Shown: one piece after another, positions 1 to 9,438 of the stretch
Numbering within the stretch: the first letter of the stretch is position 1
Layout of the letters: the number at the start of each line of letters is the position of its first letter
From: Lentisphaeria bacterium
GTDB lineage: Bacteria; Verrucomicrobiota; Lentisphaeria; Victivallales; UBA1829
Assembly: GCA_003526375.1 (NCBI GenBank)
Contig: DPDG01000114.1
Location: 61,615-125,614 of the forward strand
DNA length: 64,000 nt
Reading direction: 5' to 3'
Program-made: the position numbers and the translations under genes
The notes under the pieces: generated by a model
The model's database searches: none
What the model saw: the letters and a program-made list of their open reading frames with translations, nothing else
What the model was told of the DNA's origin: nothing

Positions 1-735
1 ATCCTCCGGCTTTTCGCTCTGTTCAAATTCCGGACGGTATTTCTGCTTCCTGACTTTTTCACCCGTTTCCGGATTTTCTTCTTCAAACATGGGTTCGCGC
101 TCTTTTCTCCGCTGTTTCCCGGTTCCTCCTGCGGATGTCCCGCGTATGGCGTCGAAGATCATGTTCTTCCAGTCCTGCATGAAAATCCAGAAAAGACCCG
201 AAAAAATGAGACAGAGCGCCGTGACCATGGTGCCGATTGTGCCGATGCAGCGGCGGAGGATTCCTGCGGAGATGTTTTCCGTTTCAGGTGCGGCGATCAA
301 CGCTCCGAGGGCGCCGCCGGAGAGCGCGAATGCGGGCTTGCCGCTGTGCCCGATGCCGAGACGTTCCGTATGGAGAATGAACTCCTGCGGAAACAGCGCC
401 AGCAGAATCACGATGCCGAGTATTGTTACGCAGAGCGCCATGATGTAGCCTCGCCGTTTCAGTGGATAGGGGATGAAACCGCGCGCGAGGCAGATGATCA
501 TAAGGCTTGTGACGGGATAGACCGCAAGTCCGAAAATATAAAACAATGCTCTGGAAATATTGGCGCCCAGCGGTCCGACCCAGTTCCGGAGAGGTTCTGC
601 GGATCCTCCGTCAAGCACCGCCAGATCCGCCTTGTTGTAGGAGAAGATCGAAAGCAGGAACAGCAGGAGCGCGATTCCGCAGATCACATATCTCAATTTG
701 AAAGTCGTTACTTTTTCTTCATTTTCGCCAGCCAT
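1..735 (-). CDS. ftsK: DNA translocase FtsK/SpoIIIE, N-terminal membrane part (3' end outside window)
   Basis: The reading frame is open from an ATG at 735 to the window edge, giving 245 residues without a stop. It begins MAGENEEKVTTFKLR, followed by about four hydrophobic segments. The first inter-helix loop carries NWVGPLGANISRALFYIFG, which is typical of the FtsK four-helix N-terminal domain, and a charged linker rich in E, K and R follows. FtsK anchors in the division septum and pumps chromosomal DNA before cytokinesis; the motor and gamma domains would lie left of position 1. GAGG sits 7 bases before the ATG. The identification rests on the membrane domain alone, so SpoIIIE-type or other 4TM translocases are alternatives. 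Confidence 0.8.
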   Translation of the reverse strand, partial: MAGENEEKVTTFKLRYVICGIALLLFLLSIFSYNKADLAVLDGGSAEPLRNWVGPLGANISRALFYIFGLAVYPVTSLMIICLARGFIPYPLKRRGYIMALCVTILGIVILLALFPQEFILHTERLGIGHSGKPAFALSGGALGALIAAPETENISAGILRRCIGTIGTMVTALCLIFSGLFWIFMQDWKNMIFDAIRGTSAGGTGKQRRKEREPMFEEENPETGEKVRKQKYRPEFEQSEKPED

Positions 736-870
736 AGAGGAACCTCAAAATAAATGGATTGCAAAGTATATCCTGAAAAATAGCATAAATATGAAAATAT
801 GAAAGTATTTTTCCGGCGTCCGATTCAACTTTTTCATGAAAACGTGATGCGGCGCGGCAATATGCTCCGT

Positions 871-2265
871 TCAATCTTTCTTTTCTCCTGCTTCTGCGGC
901 GGGGGATTGCGGCAGTTCTTTTACCTTGAGCTCAACTTCCCGCTTTGAATCATAGGCAAGATAGGTGGTGCTGGTCGGGAACGCGAATTCGAGCCCCTCG
1001 CCATTGAAACGTTTCAGGATGGTGCGGTTGATTTCATCCGCCCAGTCGAGGCTCTGCCAGAGATTCGTGGTATTGAACCACAGAATGACCTGAATGTTCA
1101 GAGAACAGTCTGCAAATTCCACAAAATGAATCTTCGGCGGAAGTTTCGGGTCGATTGATTCATGGCTGTCGAGGATTTCATGAAGAATGGCGACGGCGCG
1201 TTCCATCTTTTCCGGCGGAGTGTCATAGACCAGCCCCAGCGTCATGACACGTTTGATTGTCTGGCGGCAGGAAACATCTTCGATTGTGGCATTGGCTGTG
1301 GTTTTGTTCGGGATCGTCACCAGAAAACCGTCCGGCGTGCGCAACCCGGTGCTGCGCAGCCCGACCCGCTCCACGGTGCCTTCCTTGCCGTCGATGCGGA
1401 TAAAGTCATTGACCTTGAACGGCCGGTCGATGATAATCATCAGGGAGCCGAAAAAGTTGGCGATGGTGTCCTGTGCGGCAAATGCGATGCCGAGCCCGAT
1501 GACACCCGCCCCTGCAAGAATCGCGGTAATATTGATTCCAAGCACGTTTTCGCAGAGAAAAAAGAATGCGAACATAATGATGATGATCTGAATCACGCGC
1601 CCGATGACTTTGACCGCGAGACTGTCCATGCTGTTGTTCTTCCTGTTTCGCGAGAAGAATTTCAGGAGAACGGCGTCGAGCAGTTTGAAAAGATTCAGGA
1701 TCAGTGCCGTTACCGCGATGGTGACGAGACCGAAATAGAGTTTTTCAAAGAAAAGATATCCGCGTTCCGGCAGGCACAGCAGCATCGGCAGAAAACTGAG
1801 AAAGACGCCGCTGAAAAACAGAAAGGCGGCATGCGGTCCCGCGAGAAGCGCACAGAATGAACCGGGGTTTTTTGCATGATACAGCCTGGCTGTGATTTTC
1901 CACCATTTGTTTCTGATGAACCAGCGGGTGAAAAGCGAAAGGAGCAGAGCAAGAACGGAGCCGCAGAGTGCGATGATGATTCTTTTCAGTTCAAATCCCT
2001 GCCAGTTGATGATTCTGCCGGTTCCTTCGGAAACCAGATGCGTGACCGATTGAAAGAGCGTGCGGAATGCCTTGATCTCGTCTTCCTGAATGGTTTTGTC
2101 ATGGACGTCAATGCCGAGCGTGTCCAGCAGAGAGTCTTCTTTTGCTCCGGCTTGTTCCGTCCGGATTGTTTTTTCTTGCTGTTCCACGGCGGGTTCCGCC
2201 GGCAGCATGGCGCAGAGGCTGAAAAGTATGACGGTCAGCAGACAGGTTGTTTTTTTCCGGATCAT
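871..2265 (-). CDS. MscS-family mechanosensitive channel
   Basis: This 464-residue inner-membrane protein should open under membrane tension to release solutes during hypo-osmotic shock. It has a cleavable-looking signal (MIRKKTTCLLTVILFSLCAMLPAEP), a linker, and several membrane helices. The conserved pore helix and beta domain follow (GAGVIGLGIAFAAQDTIANF, then DRPFKVNDFIRIDGKEGTVE and an RTPDG/IPN motif). It is longer than E. coli MscS (286) because of the extra N-terminal helices. I chose the ATG at 2265 because AAAGGA lies 8 bases upstream; an ATG at 2274 in the same frame overlaps that site. Confidence 0.9.
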   Translation of the reverse strand: MIRKKTTCLLTVILFSLCAMLPAEPAVEQQEKTIRTEQAGAKEDSLLDTLGIDVHDKTIQEDEIKAFRTLFQSVTHLVSEGTGRIINWQGFELKRIIIALCGSVLALLLSLFTRWFIRNKWWKITARLYHAKNPGSFCALLAGPHAAFLFFSGVFLSFLPMLLCLPERGYLFFEKLYFGLVTIAVTALILNLFKLLDAVLLKFFSRNRKNNSMDSLAVKVIGRVIQIIIIMFAFFFLCENVLGINITAILAGAGVIGLGIAFAAQDTIANFFGSLMIIIDRPFKVNDFIRIDGKEGTVERVGLRSTGLRTPDGFLVTIPNKTTANATIEDVSCRQTIKRVMTLGLVYDTPPEKMERAVAILHEILDSHESIDPKLPPKIHFVEFADCSLNIQVILWFNTTNLWQSLDWADEINRTILKRFNGEGLEFAFPTSTTYLAYDSKREVELKVKELPQSPAAEAGEKKD

Positions 2266-2378
2266 GAATCCCATCCTTTAATTTTACCATATTATTTCAG
2301 ATTGAATATTGTATTTTTCCGGATGTATAATACATTGCTTTTCTGAAAAGGCAAATAGCGGAGGAGGTTTTTTGAGGT

Positions 2379-3218
2379 ATGGCGAAGCCGGATATTTTCG
2401 ATGAAATCATAGAATGTCTCAAGACGCAGGCGCTTGTTTCGCCTGATACCTATGTGAGCCCGGAGGTCCGCAGAGAGTTCTATACGGATATCGTTAAACC
2501 GCCTCCGGTCCGGCAGACTCCCACCCGCCCCGCAGTGCCGCCGGGAGGTTACGCACGCTTCGCCGCCCAGGCTTCTCCGGTTTCTGCACCGGATGTTCCG
2601 GCGGCGCCTCCGGTTGCCGCATCGTCCGGGAAGAGACCGCGCGAGATGACATGGGACGAACTGTACGATGCCGTTGCCGTGTGCCGCGGCTGCAAACTCT
2701 GCCGCACCCGGACGAATACGGTGTTCGGAGATGGCGACCCGAAAGCTCAACTGATGTTTCTCGGGGAGGCTCCCGGAGCGGATGAAGATCTTCAGGGGCT
2801 TCCCTTCGTCGGGCGTGCCGGGGAACTCCTGACGCGCATGATCAATGCGATGCAGTTCAACCGGGCGGAAGTCTTTATCGCCAACACCGTGAAATGCCGT
2901 CCTCCGAACAACCGGAATCCCGAGCCGGATGAGACCGCCGCATGCCGTCCGTTCATCATGCGGCAGATCGGCTTGATTCATCCCAAGGTCATTGTGATGC
3001 TCGGCGCGGTGCCGCTGCGTCTGCTTTTCCCGGAGATTACAGCCGGAATCACGAGAACGCGCGGAAACTGGATGGATTATCACGGCGTCAAGGTCATGCC
3101 GACATTCCATCCGGCTTATCTGTTGCGCAATCCGGCGGCAAAGGCGGATGTCTGGAAGGACCTCCAGCAGGTCATGGCGGTATTCGGCAAGAAACATGTT
3201 CCCCTGCGCCGCCGCTGA
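2379..3218 (+). CDS. Uracil-DNA glycosylase, family 4 (Fe-S type)
   Basis: Removes uracil from DNA at the first step of base excision repair. The 279-residue protein has a proline/alanine-rich N-terminal tail (about 40-85), as often seen in SPO1-polymerase-like UDGs. The catalytic domain follows with GEAPGADE at 129-136 and HPAYLL at 244-249. Four cysteines fit the iron-sulfur cluster pattern (C102, C105, C173, C189). A GGAGGAGG tract precedes the ATG. The gene converges on the GH130 gene with only three bases between the two stop codons. Confidence 0.93.
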   Translation: MAKPDIFDEIIECLKTQALVSPDTYVSPEVRREFYTDIVKPPPVRQTPTRPAVPPGGYARFAAQASPVSAPDVPAAPPVAASSGKRPREMTWDELYDAVAVCRGCKLCRTRTNTVFGDGDPKAQLMFLGEAPGADEDLQGLPFVGRAGELLTRMINAMQFNRAEVFIANTVKCRPPNNRNPEPDETAACRPFIMRQIGLIHPKVIVMLGAVPLRLLFPEITAGITRTRGNWMDYHGVKVMPTFHPAYLLRNPAAKADVWKDLQQVMAVFGKKHVPLRRR

Positions 3219-3221
3219 TGG

Positions 3222-4253
3222 CTACCTGCTGATTTTGCAGTCCAGTTTCCGGCCGTTCAAGGAGAAATGATTGAGCGTTACAGGTTCGCACATGGCAAGA
3301 AGTTCTTCGACGGAGGCCGTGGCGAGGCATTCCACCGTATCTGCGGCGCCGTAGTAGATTTTCACCTCTCCGGAATCTTCCTGAATCATTCCGCCGGGAA
3401 AGATTACGGAACCGCGGAATCCTTCCAGTTCATATTTTTCGACGGGAGCCAGTAACGGTTTCCGGCAGAGCCCCGTCACTTTTGAGGGATCGTCCGGATT
3501 GAGGAGCATGAGCCCCGCGTAGTAGGTTTTGTTCCAGCGTGTTCCGCAGCCGAGATCCCAGCAGGAAAGATCTTTGCCTGTGTCCTTCCAGACGGCGTGG
3601 AACAGTGTCAGATATCCTTGTTCCGTTCTGACGGGAGGTGCCGCGGGACCGATCTTGCTGTTGCAGAACGGCACATCCGCATGGGAAAGCACAATGCGCG
3701 ACTCTCCCCAATGCCTGCCGTCGGGAGAAGTGGACATCCAGATATCGAAATGCTCCCGGTAGTTGAGACTGTATTCCGGGAAAGGACGTTCAAGGCGGAC
3801 GAATTTTCCATTGATTTTTTCAGGGAACAGCACCATGTTCCTGTTGTCCGGGGACGAGATGGAAAGAATTTCGATTGAACTGAAATCTTCGCTGATGAGT
3901 CCGATGCCTCCGCATACTCCGAATCTGGTATCCGCTGCGAAACAGATGTAACACCGGTCTTCAATTACAGTCAGGCGCGGATCATAGATCCGTTCCAGTT
4001 CCGGATGGCGCCCGGCAGTTTCGAGCCACGGATGCGGCGCCGGTTTCCACTGTTTCCCGTCGTCACTGAATGCAATTCCCAGATTGATATGAATATCCTT
4101 TCTGGAATCGGGGGCAAATCCCACATCATTGCGGAATACCATGACATATTGATTCCGGTATTTTGCTACCCCGGCATTGAAGACCAGAGAGGACGGGTAT
4201 GAGAGATCGGCGGAACTCAGAATCGGATTGTTTTCATAACGTTTTACGCTCAT
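3222..4253 (-). CDS. Glycoside hydrolase family 130 (mannoside phosphorylase-like)
   Basis: A 343-residue cytosolic protein with the five-bladed propeller signature of GH130: MSVKRYENNPIL at the start, IYDPRLT near residue 89-95, a KIGPAAPPV stretch, and a YYAGLMLLN...PLLAPVEKYE block. GH130 enzymes mostly phosphorolyse or hydrolyse beta-mannosides, producing mannose-1-phosphate; a substrate cannot be assigned here. There is no signal peptide, so it likely acts on imported oligosaccharides. AGGAG lies 9 bases before the ATG. It stands alone, convergent with the uracil-DNA glycosylase. Confidence 0.88.
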   Translation of the reverse strand: MSVKRYENNPILSSADLSYPSSLVFNAGVAKYRNQYVMVFRNDVGFAPDSRKDIHINLGIAFSDDGKQWKPAPHPWLETAGRHPELERIYDPRLTVIEDRCYICFAADTRFGVCGGIGLISEDFSSIEILSISSPDNRNMVLFPEKINGKFVRLERPFPEYSLNYREHFDIWMSTSPDGRHWGESRIVLSHADVPFCNSKIGPAAPPVRTEQGYLTLFHAVWKDTGKDLSCWDLGCGTRWNKTYYAGLMLLNPDDPSKVTGLCRKPLLAPVEKYELEGFRGSVIFPGGMIQEDSGEVKIYYGAADTVECLATASVEELLAMCEPVTLNHFSLNGRKLDCKISR

Positions 4254-4504
4254 GTTGCATATCTCCTTATTTTTATGTGCAGTTATAATATAAATGGATT
4301 ACGGTAAAGATGGAATGCCGTTTCAGGCAATGTCATATCAATTCCGGCATATTGAATGAATTCCCTGAATGCCGCCGCTGCGGAGTTCCCGCATTGCTTT
4401 ACGGCAAATAAAAATACGATATTTTTCAGTTTGAAAGATTGCCAAAAAGGCTTTTTCAATTATAATACAATATCGTCCGGAAAATATGAATACGGGATAT
4501 GATT

Positions 4505-5854
4505 ATGAGCAATGACGCATTTTTGATTTTATTTCTGATCCTGATCGGATTGATGACGATTATTCCGCTTTTTCTCAGGAAATTCAAGATCCCCGATGTG
4601 ATTGCTTTGCTCCTTGTGGGAATGTTGATCGGACCGAACGGATTCGATCTTCTCGGCAGGCTTACGCCGCTGCTTTCTTTTCTCGGGACCAGGCCGGATG
4701 TGGTGGAGGCGCATTCGCTGACGCTGATCAACTCTCTTGGTTCGCTCGGACTCCTTTTCCTGATGACGCTGGCGGGGATGGAGGCTGATTTCAAGCTTAT
4801 CAGGAACAGCAGGCGCCCCGTGATCGCCTTGAGTGTCCTGACGTTTCTGATTCCTTCCGTTTCCGGTTATCTCGTCTATGCCTGTTTCAAGGCGGATGAT
4901 TTTCCCGGCAAACTTCTGTATGCCTCTCTGTTTGCGTCCCATTCGGTAGGCATTGTGTTCCCGATCATCCGTGAATTGAACCTGGTGCGGAGTCTGTTCG
5001 GAGCGGCGATCCTGATTTCCACCGTGATTACGGATGTCGCCAGCATCGTGCTTCTTGCGGTCAGCGTCCAGATCAAGAAACTTTCCATTTCGCAGGACGT
5101 TGCCCTGAACAAGACTCTTTCTCTGTTCGATTACATCGACCCGAAGATTTTCGGCAATTATTTCACGGTTTTCTTTCTGGTGGTTGTCCTGCTGTATTTT
5201 GTACTGGTTCTGTTTCTGGTCCCGAAAGCCGGAGGCTATCTGCTGAAGGTGCTTGACGAGGGGCAGGACGGACTGATTACCTGTTTTATTTTTGTGGTTC
5301 TTGTGACCGTTCTGATCGGAGAGTTTCTGGGAATCAACCTGGTTGTGGGGGCGTTTCTTGCGGGACTCGGATTATCCCGCGTCGTGAAGTCGGCAGGTGA
5401 GACTTTCCGTAAATTCGAGGGGATCGGTTACGGGTTCCTTATTCCGTTTCTGTTCATTTCAATCGGCATGAAGACCGATCTGCGGATGCTTTTCCAGTCG
5501 GCGGGAAATCTTCAGATTATTCTGCTGACTGTTGTGGGGCTCGTCGGAAGCAAGGTTTTCTCCGGCTGGCTGGCGCTCCGGCTCTGCGGGTTTTCCAATG
5601 TGAAGGGAATTTGTGCGGGCGTTATGACCGTACCGCAGCTTTCCGCGACTCTGGCTGCCGCAGCCATTGGCAAGGAATTGGGAATGCTGGACAACAATTT
5701 CTTTAATGCCATTGTTGTTCTTTCCATTGTCACGACTCTCCCCGTTCCGAATCTTGTACGCTGGATCATCGAGCATTATCAATTGAAATTTCCGGCTCCG
5801 CGGACGCAGGACGAAGCCTTCAGAATCACCGAAGAACAGGACGACTTGTTGTGA
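4505..5854 (+). CDS. Monovalent cation:proton antiporter, CPA2 family
   Basis: A 449-residue protein with about 12 membrane helices. It shows CPA2 features: an N-terminal LLVGMLIGPNGFDLLG segment, a GLLFLMTLAGMEADFKLI helix, and GEFLGINLVVGAFLAGLGLS in the second half. It would exchange Na+ or K+ for protons. No TrkA-N domain follows, unlike KefB/KefC. The ATG at 4505 is preferred because GGGA lies 7 bases upstream; an in-frame ATG at 4499 is too close to it. The stop codon runs straight into an octanucleotide tandem repeat. Confidence 0.88.
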   Translation: MSNDAFLILFLILIGLMTIIPLFLRKFKIPDVIALLLVGMLIGPNGFDLLGRLTPLLSFLGTRPDVVEAHSLTLINSLGSLGLLFLMTLAGMEADFKLIRNSRRPVIALSVLTFLIPSVSGYLVYACFKADDFPGKLLYASLFASHSVGIVFPIIRELNLVRSLFGAAILISTVITDVASIVLLAVSVQIKKLSISQDVALNKTLSLFDYIDPKIFGNYFTVFFLVVVLLYFVLVLFLVPKAGGYLLKVLDEGQDGLITCFIFVVLVTVLIGEFLGINLVVGAFLAGLGLSRVVKSAGETFRKFEGIGYGFLIPFLFISIGMKTDLRMLFQSAGNLQIILLTVVGLVGSKVFSGWLALRLCGFSNVKGICAGVMTVPQLSATLAAAAIGKELGMLDNNFFNAIVVLSIVTTLPVPNLVRWIIEHYQLKFPAPRTQDEAFRITEEQDDLL

Positions 5855-5937
5855 GATTGCGAGATTGCGAGGTTGCAAGATTGCGAGATTGCGAGATTGC
5901 GAGATTGCGAGATTGCGAGATTGCGAGATTGCGAGAT
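5853..5937. repeat. Octanucleotide tandem repeat (GAGATTGC)n
   Basis: Ten head-to-tail 8-base units run from 5853 to 5932 with a partial eleventh to 5937. Eight are exactly GAGATTGC; the third (GAGGTTGC) and fourth (AAGATTGC) differ by one base each. The array starts inside the TGA stop of the antiporter gene, so every unit lies downstream of the coding sequence. Eight is not a multiple of three, so unit gain or loss would shift any reading frame crossing it, but no convincing gene spans it. Confidence 0.95.
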
Positions 5938-5987
5938 GGTGGCGTGGGGGAAGTGTTTTTCTCTTGTTTCCGAAAAAAAGTTGATTT

Positions 5988-6266
5988 TCAAAGGTCCAGC
6001 ATCTGCTGAAATGGATTTTCTTCCGCTTGTGCTTTGAATCCGGGCTGCTGCCGCATCCAGTTGTCTACAAGAGGTTCCAGAATAAAGTCTTCAAGTGCCT
6101 CGTTCTTCCCGAAATCATGATCGCAGAACGGACAATGCGGATAAGATTCGATATCCGCACGTGAAAGGGTTTCATGGCATTGCGGACACAACAGACGGTG
6201 ATCCAGAGAAACCATCTGCGGATTGTCGATATCCTGAAACTGATATTTATTTCTGCTGTTCTGCAC
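5988..6266 (-). CDS. Small zinc-ribbon protein, function unknown
   Basis: A 92-residue protein with two CxxC pairs, LLCPQCHETL and HCPFCDHDFG, that should bind one zinc ion, followed by an acidic tail ending QQMLDL. I chose the GTG at 6266 because AAGGA sits 6 bases upstream; the longer reading from 6347 has no such site. It lies about 100 bases downstream of the SDR gene on the same strand and may share its transcript. I do not recognise the family. Confidence 0.65.
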   Translation of the reverse strand: MQNSRNKYQFQDIDNPQMVSLDHRLLCPQCHETLSRADIESYPHCPFCDHDFGKNEALEDFILEPLVDNWMRQQPGFKAQAEENPFQQMLDL

Positions 6267-6367
6267 GGGAATTCCTTTCAATAATAAGAGGAAAGGCGCT
6301 GGAAAAAGAATCCCGGCACACTCTGCAGTTGAGAGTATGCCGGACATAGAAGCGTCATACGGAAAAA

Positions 6368-7477
6368 TTATTCCGCGACAAGCCCCGGAGAAGTCTGCCG
6401 ATAATAAGACTTCGCCATCTTTTTGAGGAAATCAATATCCAGCTTCCAGGCAAGCGCCTCCGGTCCGAGAGCCGCTTTGACCTGGGTATTGTCGAATGTG
6501 ATCTGAGACGCGAAATAAGGCATCAGATCTTCGATCATTCTCTGAACCATCTTTTCTTCCTTTGTGGGATTTTCGACATGGCTCAGCACCTGAAGCCCTT
6601 CGGCTTTCAACACTGCGGAAACCGCAGTATTGATATCATCCGTGGAAACAGGGCTTTCACCTGTGATGTGATAGCATTTGTTTTCCACCGGAAGCGTGAA
6701 AATCGTGGAAATCGCTTTTTGAACGTAATCGATCGGCACAAAATAGATTTTATCCGATTTTTCGGATTCCAGACGCAGGCTGAGTTTGATCGGCGCATTC
6801 TGCGGGATATGGTTCCGGACACAGTGATGTTTTTTGACACTGCCGAGAAATTCCATGATACGGTAGAACGCCAGCGGCTTTCTGATGAGTCCGTCGGAAA
6901 GTCTGCCGACGATGATGGACGGACGGTAAATCGTATAGGGAATGCCGCATTTCTGAACCAGTTTTTCCGCCTCGAATTTACTTCTTTCGTAGGAATTGAC
7001 CCAGTCGGTTGCGGGAAGCGAGCCTTCCATGACGATGCCGTTGGTTTTTCCCGCGACATATGCCGTGCTGACGTAGTGCAGAGCCTTGACTTTCAGCAGA
7101 TGTGCCAGTTCGAGTGCGTTTTTTGTGCCTTCGAGATTGGTCGCATAGGTCTTTCCCTCGGGGTCTTTGCCGAGATTGACATCCGCCGCGCAATGGAAAA
7201 ACACATCATACGGACCCTTTTTTACGATTTCGTCAACGGGGAAGTTCTTGACATCGCCGCTGATGACTTCGATCTTGCCGAGCATTTTCTCTGCCAGTTC
7301 GGGAGTTCCGTCGAATGCACACTGTTCCTCGATAACCTGTTTTACGCGCTCCTGTGCTGTCTGGCCGCGTCCGCTTCTGCAGATTGCAACAATCTGAATG
7401 TCGTCCCTGCTGCGAAGTGTCGCAGTCACAAAAGACGCTCCCACCAGTCCGGTGATTCCTGTCAATAATAATTTCAA
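6368..7477 (-). CDS. NAD(P)-dependent extended SDR, reductase-domain-like
   Basis: A 369-residue Rossmann-fold enzyme of the extended short-chain dehydrogenase type. The cofactor loop is TGITGLVG (6-13), the active site has S137-T138 and Y163-x3-K167, and R at the end of the first strand region suggests NADP. The closest named families are the thioester-reductase/male-sterility-like reductases and nucleotide-sugar epimerases; the CRSGRGQTAQERV region fits the former. The start is a TTG with GGGAG 7 bases upstream. Its substrate is unknown. Confidence 0.8.
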   Translation of the reverse strand: MKLLLTGITGLVGASFVTATLRSRDDIQIVAICRSGRGQTAQERVKQVIEEQCAFDGTPELAEKMLGKIEVISGDVKNFPVDEIVKKGPYDVFFHCAADVNLGKDPEGKTYATNLEGTKNALELAHLLKVKALHYVSTAYVAGKTNGIVMEGSLPATDWVNSYERSKFEAEKLVQKCGIPYTIYRPSIIVGRLSDGLIRKPLAFYRIMEFLGSVKKHHCVRNHIPQNAPIKLSLRLESEKSDKIYFVPIDYVQKAISTIFTLPVENKCYHITGESPVSTDDINTAVSAVLKAEGLQVLSHVENPTKEEKMVQRMIEDLMPYFASQITFDNTQVKAALGPEALAWKLDIDFLKKMAKSYYRQTSPGLVAE

Positions 7478-7650
7478 GACTCAACTCCCTATTAGTATTA
7501 GTTTATTCATAACTGTATTACTGTTCAAAAATAACAACGGCATATCTAACTAATATAGCATATCCGGATGTTTTTTCAAAGATGCTTCATGAATTTTTTA
7601 TGATAAAGCAGGAAACGGCGGTATGATAAGAGCCCGGAAACGGCAATTTC

Positions 7651-8070
7651 TCAAACCGGAGAGGGTGTTTTTTCCTGAGCCGGCGTGTCCAGAATGCGGC
7701 GCAGTTCATAGGCGAGTGTTTTGATCCGGTGCGGTTTCTGAAGAAAACCCGCCGCACCGTTTGCAAGCAGGTCATTGACGGCATCCGGTGCGACATAGCC
7801 GCTTGAGAGCAGGACTTTGATGTTCGGGTCCAGTTCCCTGATCCGGTAGAAAGTGCTGTGTCCACCCATTTTCGGCATGATCATATCCAGCAGGACAAGG
7901 TCGATCTGCCCCGGATTCTCCCGGCATATCTCGACTGCATCCAGGCCGTTTTCCGCCAGAATTACAGAGTATCCGAGATTCTGAAGAGCCTCAATCAGAA
8001 AATCCCATACCGTTTCCTGATCATCGACGAGGAGTATTGTTTCGTGTCCGCCTGGAAGTTTTTCCGCCAT
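7651..8070 (-). CDS. Stand-alone CheY-like receiver domain
   Basis: A 139-residue single-domain response regulator. The acidic pocket (D16, D17), the phosphorylation site D62 in LLDMIMP, the switch serine in LLSSGY, and K112 in QKPH are all present. There is no output domain, so it should act by protein contact or as part of a phosphorelay. No histidine kinase lies nearby. The start at 8070 (MAEKLPGG) is preferred over an ATG at 8097, where the only purine-rich tract is two bases away; neither site is strong. Confidence 0.88.
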   Translation of the reverse strand: MAEKLPGGHETILLVDDQETVWDFLIEALQNLGYSVILAENGLDAVEICRENPGQIDLVLLDMIMPKMGGHSTFYRIRELDPNIKVLLSSGYVAPDAVNDLLANGAAGFLQKPHRIKTLAYELRRILDTPAQEKTPSPV

Positions 8071-8181
8071 GAATACTGTTCCGTTCCTTGTTTGCATTAC
8101 CCTGCTATTATACTCACTTCGGAGAAAAAGTCAAGATTGAAACGCAAGATTGGCGGAGTTTTTCCCCGCCCGGCTCTGATA

Positions 8182-8769
8182 TTACGGGAGATTGTCCCTC
8201 GAAATGCAGGATTTGATGATTCTGCTGACCGTTTCCGGCGCGAGACGGGAAAAGGGAATCAGCTTTGCCGGGGGGACATTGCAGCCGGCAATGTTTTTTT
8301 CAAACCATGCCGTGTCATGCCATTCCTTATTTTTGAATCCCGCATTGCGGAAAATGCCGAGCGGGCGGAATCCCAGGCTCTCATGGAGTTTTTCACTGCG
8401 CGGATTCGGTATCGTCACACAGCCGTAGACTGTCCGGACTCCCTGATGTTTCAGGATTTCGATCAGCAGAGCATAAAGAGTCCTTCCCATGCCGCGCGAG
8501 GTAATGCCGGAATCAAGGTAGATGGACAGTTCCGCGCTCCATTGGTAGGCTTCCCGTTCCTTCAACTGGTGCGCATAGGCGTATCCGCAGAGTTTTCCCG
8601 ATTCCATGCAGACCAGATAGGGATGAGTTTTCAAGGTGTCGGAAATACGGCGCGAGAACTCGTCGATTGAAGGAAGTTCATATTCGAAAGTGACCGATGT
8701 ATTGATGTACTGCGCATAAACCGCCAGTGCCCCCGCCGCATCGTTTTTCGTTGCAACTCTGATTTCCAT
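8182..8769 (-). CDS. GNAT N-acetyltransferase, PAT-like
   Basis: A 195-residue acetyl-CoA-dependent acetyltransferase resembling phosphinothricin/methionine-sulfoximine acetyltransferases. It begins EIRVATKNDAAGALAVY and has the acetyl-CoA loop SRGMGRTL followed by a GCVTIPNPRSEKLHESLGF motif. It carries about 30 extra residues at the C-terminus compared with the usual length near 165. GGAG lies 7 bases upstream of the ATG at 8769; the ATG at 8790 is less favoured. It is the last gene of the ALDH-FAA-GNAT unit, with 23 bases to the FAA gene. Confidence 0.86.
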   Translation of the reverse strand: MEIRVATKNDAAGALAVYAQYINTSVTFEYELPSIDEFSRRISDTLKTHPYLVCMESGKLCGYAYAHQLKEREAYQWSAELSIYLDSGITSRGMGRTLYALLIEILKHQGVRTVYGCVTIPNPRSEKLHESLGFRPLGIFRNAGFKNKEWHDTAWFEKNIAGCNVPPAKLIPFSRLAPETVSRIIKSCISRDNLP

Positions 8770-8792
8770 TCCGTTTCTCCGCTGCCGCAAGG

Positions 8793-9416
8793 TTATTTCA
8801 CGAACTTCCAGGAACAGCGGTTGCCGCGGTGGTCGACGCCTGAAAGAATATCGCCGCCGTGGAGCCTGCCGATTCCTTTCGGAGTGCCGGTGAAGATCAG
8901 ATCACCGGGAAGAAGCTTCCAGTCTCTGGATATCTCTACGATGAGGCGGTCGATCGGGAAAATCATCTGCGAGGTGTCGCCGGACTGGCGGAGTTCCTCA
9001 TTGACATAACCGGAGAAACGGAGATGCTTCAAGTCGTCCTTTGCCGGGTCGAACGGAGTCAGTTCTCCCAGCGGGGCGCTGTTGTCGAATGCTTTGCAGC
9101 GTTCCCACGGCTGGTTATGGCTCAGGAGAAACTTCTGAAGAGCCCGGTGCGTCAGATCGAAGCCGACGCCGAGAGCGCCGATGAACGCGGGAGCGTCTTT
9201 CAGAGCAAGCGCTTTTCCCGCTTTGCAGATTTCCACGACCAGCTCGGTTTCATAGTCCAGATCGCCGTCCGCAGGAAGTGGAAGCTCCGCTGTATCCGTC
9301 GTGACGAGCGATGTGACCGGCTTCATGAAGATGACGGGATCGCCTTCTTCGTTGCCGAGTTCGCGGACATGTTCCACGTAATTTCTTCCGATGCAGAAAA
9401 TTCTCTGTGTCGTCAT
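8793..9416 (-). CDS. Fumarylacetoacetate hydrolase (FAH) family protein
   Basis: A 207-residue single-domain member of the FAH fold, which uses a divalent metal to hydrolyse, isomerise or decarboxylate 2-oxo acids. It starts with IFCIGRNYVEHVRELGNE and has the metal-site acidic residues in DYETELVVEI and the later FTGTPKGIG motif. Size matches the short acylpyruvase type. It lies 22 bases downstream of the aldehyde dehydrogenase, suggesting co-transcription. Confidence 0.9.
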   Translation of the reverse strand: MTTQRIFCIGRNYVEHVRELGNEEGDPVIFMKPVTSLVTTDTAELPLPADGDLDYETELVVEICKAGKALALKDAPAFIGALGVGFDLTHRALQKFLLSHNQPWERCKAFDNSAPLGELTPFDPAKDDLKHLRFSGYVNEELRQSGDTSQMIFPIDRLIVEISRDWKLLPGDLIFTGTPKGIGRLHGGDILSGVDHRGNRCSWKFVK

Positions 9417-9438
9417 GACGAACTGCTCTCCTCTGTTT

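Noticed and set aside
2292..3197. A 301-residue minus-strand frame opposite the uracil-DNA glycosylase
   Set aside because: Shadow of the real gene: rich in R and H, no motif, and the plus-strand protein has all family residues.
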